Of a stretch of 64,000 nucleotides of DNA, positions 62,123 through 64,000 are shown one piece after another. Source of the stretch: Streptomyces poonensis (GTDB lineage Bacteria; Actinomycetota; Actinomycetes; Streptomycetales; Streptomycetaceae). The position numbers and the translations under genes were made by a program. The stretch spans positions 274,142 to 338,141 of the forward strand of contig NZ_BMVW01000008.1 of the NCBI RefSeq assembly GCF_014650915.1, written 5' to 3'. The first letter of the stretch is position 1; the number at the start of each line of letters is the position of its first letter. A model generated the notes under the pieces. It did not search any database, was not told the DNA's origin, and saw only the letters and a program-made list of their open reading frames with translations.

Positions 62123-63160
62123 GTGCCGCTGCCCTCGGAACCGTTGCGGAAGCTGGGCTTCCTGACCATCGGGCTGTTCGACGGGGCGGACCCCCGCCCG
62201 GGCCACGAGTCCACCCTGGAGATCATCGAGCTGGGCGAGCGGCTCGGCTTCGACAGCGCCTGGGTACGGCACCGCCACCTCCAGTACGGCATCTCGTCCC
62301 CGGTGGCCGTCCTGGCGGCGGCCTCGCAGCGCACGACGCGCATCGAGCTCGGCACCGCCGTCATCCCCCTCGGCTGGGAGAACCCGCTCCGCCTCGCCGA
62401 GGACCTGGCGACGGTGGACGTTCTCTCCGGGGGGCGCCTCAACCCGGGCGTGAGCGTCGGCCCGCCGATGCACTACGACCAGGTCAAGGAGGCGCTGTAC
62501 CCGGACTCGGCCGAGGTGGAGAACTTCGGTTACGAGCGGGTGCGCCGCCTGCTGGACTTCGTCGGAGGCGAACCGGCCACGGACTTCAGCGGGGTCGAGG
62601 GCATCGAGGTGTTCTCCGACCGCGTCGAGCCGCACTCGCCGGGCCTGCGCGACCGCATGTGGTACGGCGGAGGCAGCCTGAACTCGGCGCGCTGGGCGGG
62701 CGAGAACGGGATGAACTTCCTGACGAGCAGTGTGGTGAAGGCGGAGGGGCCGGACTCCGAGCCGGGTGGTCACGACTTCGCCGGCATCCAGCTCGCTCAC
62801 GTACGGGAGTTCCGCGCCCACCACCCGGACGGGGCCGCCGCCCGCGTCTCCCAGGGCCTGGTGGTCATCCCCACGGACAGCGCGACGACGGAGCAGCGCG
62901 CGAAGTACGAGGCGTACGCGGCCCAGCGCCTGCCGCGCACCACGTCCCCGCAGGGCCCGGCCCGCCTGCTGTTCGCCCCGGACCTCGTCGGCACCTCGGC
63001 GGAGATCGCGGAGCGGCTGTACGCCCACGCCGCGTTCCGCGAGATCGACGAGGTGGCCTTCGCCCTCCCCTTCAGCTTCGACCACGAGGACTACGTCCAG
63101 ATCCTGACGGACATCGCGACGAATCTGGGGCCGGAGCTGGGCTGGCGGCCGGCTGCCTGA
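62123..63160 (+). CDS. LLM-class (luciferase-like) F420-dependent oxidoreductase
   Basis: A 345-residue bacterial-luciferase-type TIM barrel. It has LGFLTIGLFDGADPRPGHESTLEIIELGERLGFDSAWV, SPVAVLAAASQRTTRIELGTAVIPLGWENPLRLAEDLATVDVLSGGR, and MWYGGGSLNSARWAGENGMNFL, typical of F420/FMN members. The substrate is unknown. GTG 62123 has GGAGGAG 8 bases upstream. A hairpin overlapping its stop ends it. Confidence 0.82.
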   Translation: MPLPSEPLRKLGFLTIGLFDGADPRPGHESTLEIIELGERLGFDSAWVRHRHLQYGISSPVAVLAAASQRTTRIELGTAVIPLGWENPLRLAEDLATVDVLSGGRLNPGVSVGPPMHYDQVKEALYPDSAEVENFGYERVRRLLDFVGGEPATDFSGVEGIEVFSDRVEPHSPGLRDRMWYGGGSLNSARWAGENGMNFLTSSVVKAEGPDSEPGGHDFAGIQLAHVREFRAHHPDGAAARVSQGLVVIPTDSATTEQRAKYEAYAAQRLPRTTSPQGPARLLFAPDLVGTSAEIAERLYAHAAFREIDEVAFALPFSFDHEDYVQILTDIATNLGPELGWRPAA

Positions 63161-63189
63161 ACCCCGAAGGGCAGGCAGCCGGCCGGCCT
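63147..63189 (+). terminator. terminator overlapping the luciferase-like stop codon
   Basis: GGCCGGCTGCCTG (63147-63159) pairs exactly with 63172-63184 in a 13-bp stem with a 12-base loop. A short run rich in T follows (63189-63195). Confidence 0.65.
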
Positions 63190-63193
63190 TTCT

Positions 63194-64000
63194 TTACTTC
63201 GGGTCGCGGTCGAACAGCGACTTGGACCAGGCGTAACCGAGCACGGCCAGCCCCACGCACCAGACCACGGCCAGCCACCCGTTGTGGCCGATCTCGTTGC
63301 CGAGCAGCAGCCCGCGCAGCGTCTCGATGGCCGGGGTGAACGGCTGGTACTCGGCGACCGGCTGGAACCAGCCCGGCATCGCGTCGACCGGCACGAAGGC
63401 GCTGGACAGGAGCGGCAGGACCATCAGCGGCATGGCGTTGTTGCTGGCCGCCTCGGCGTTCGGGCTGGACAGCCCCATTCCGACCGCGATCCAGGTCAGC
63501 GCCAGGGAGACGAGCGCCAGCAGTCCGAACGCCGCGAGCCACTCCAGGGCGGTGGCATCCGTGGACCGGAACCCGATCGCCACCGCGACGGCCCCGACGA
63601 GCGCCACGCTCAGCATGCACTGCAGCACGCTGCCGACGACATGCCCGATGAGCACCGACCCGCGGTGGATCGCCAAGGTGCGGAAGCGGGCGATGATGCC
63701 CTCGGTCATATCCATGGCGACGGACACCGCGCTGCCGATCGTGGTGCCGCCGATGGTCAGCAGCAGGATGCCCGGGAAGAGATACGCGAGATACGTGGAC
63801 CGGTCGCCGCCGCCGATGCCCGCGCTCATGGTGTCGCCGAAGATGTAGACAAAGAGCAGGAGCAGCATGACCGGGCTGAGCAGCAGGTTCAGGGTGAGGG
63901 AGGGGTAGCGCCGGGCGTGCAGCAGGTTGCGGCGCAGCATGGTGGAGGAGTCGCGTACGGCGAGGGAGATCCGGGTCGCGCGGGCGGGAGCCAGGGGGGT
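63194..64000 (-). CDS. ABC-2-type (DrrB-like) permease, partial
   Basis: The 3' part of an export permease. From an internal ATG at 63940 the frame gives 248 residues with six helices (ARRYPSLTLNLLLSPVMLLLLFVYIFG, IGGTTIGSAVSVAMDMTEGIIARFRTLAIHRGSVLIGHVVG, others). It continues upstream without a stop to the window edge. The extra 20 codons (ending TRISLAVRDSSTM) look like the family's N-terminus, so the true start is probably beyond 64000. DrrB-type permeases pair with a DrrA ATPase, presumably just outside. Confidence 0.82.
   Translation of the reverse strand, partial: TPLAPARATRISLAVRDSSTMLRRNLLHARRYPSLTLNLLLSPVMLLLLFVYIFGDTMSAGIGGGDRSTYLAYLFPGILLLTIGGTTIGSAVSVAMDMTEGIIARFRTLAIHRGSVLIGHVVGSVLQCMLSVALVGAVAVAIGFRSTDATALEWLAAFGLLALVSLALTWIAVGMGLSSPNAEAASNNAMPLMVLPLLSSAFVPVDAMPGWFQPVAEYQPFTPAIETLRGLLLGNEIGHNGWLAVVWCVGLAVLGYAWSKSLFDRDPK

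Overview
The window is high-GC actinobacterial DNA and almost certainly a Streptomyces chromosome. Codon third positions are GC-saturated, GTG and TTG starts are frequent, and ATGA or GTGA start-stop overlaps are common. The gene complement is typical of the genus: leuA, recO, uppS, zur-znuBCA, glyS, dusB, ppdK, a GlnR-controlled nirBD, Scr1/DUF397 pairs, a class F sortase and many F420- or VOC-type enzymes. No tRNA, rRNA, CRISPR array, transposase or phage gene was seen. Core housekeeping genes form a backbone, with accessory blocks between them.

Region by region. 1-242 is the 3' end of leuA, followed by a terminator and a zinc-ribbon/TerB protein. 1.2-10.1 kb looks like a sialic-acid locus: a secreted sialidase, then on the minus strand a peptide-type ABC importer (lipoprotein, permease, permease-ATPase fusion, ATPase) coupled to an N-acetylneuraminate-lyase-like aldolase, with a divergent GntR/FadR regulator. 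10.1-13.0 kb carries a small phosphatase, a RelE/HigB-type toxin with its XRE antitoxin behind a long palindromic operator, and an Scr1/DUF397 pair with two small companion genes. 13.1-19.6 kb is core: recO, uppS, the zinc regulon (zur, znuBCA, Zur box) and glyS. 19.7-21.4 kb is an aldo-keto reductase/TetR pair with a perfect operator. 21.5-25.9 kb is a three-gene MoxR ATPase/VWA-metallopeptidase system. 26-31 kb holds small enzymes, a CGNR regulator with a palindrome, a MalY-type aminotransferase and a drug-efflux MFS. 31.2-37.1 kb has dusB, then two coupled glycoside hydrolase/debranching-type genes divergent from a ROK regulator.

37.1-40.5 kb is ppdK behind a 460-bp leader filled with palindromes. 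40.5-48.2 kb is accessory: a GntR regulator with two matching operator palindromes, a methyltransferase, a tandem Lrp regulator, a VOC/DoxX pair, a Tat-exported PhoX-like protein and a TetR-controlled dehydrogenase. 48.2-53.1 kb is the most unusual block. A trypco2 protein, a 1,038-residue trypsin-NACHT-LRR protein and two WXG/ESX-like proteins all lie in one direction, which suggests an NLR-like conflict or signalling system. 53.3-57.6 kb is the assimilatory nitrite reductase operon with a four-half-site GlnR box. 57.7-64 kb carries a TauE exporter, a sortase with a candidate surface substrate, an FMN reductase, a secreted fascin-like beta-trefoil protein, an F420-dependent luciferase-like enzyme and the 3' part of an ABC-2 permease that leaves the window.

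Most assignments rest on motifs read by eye and on knowledge of the families. No database search was possible.
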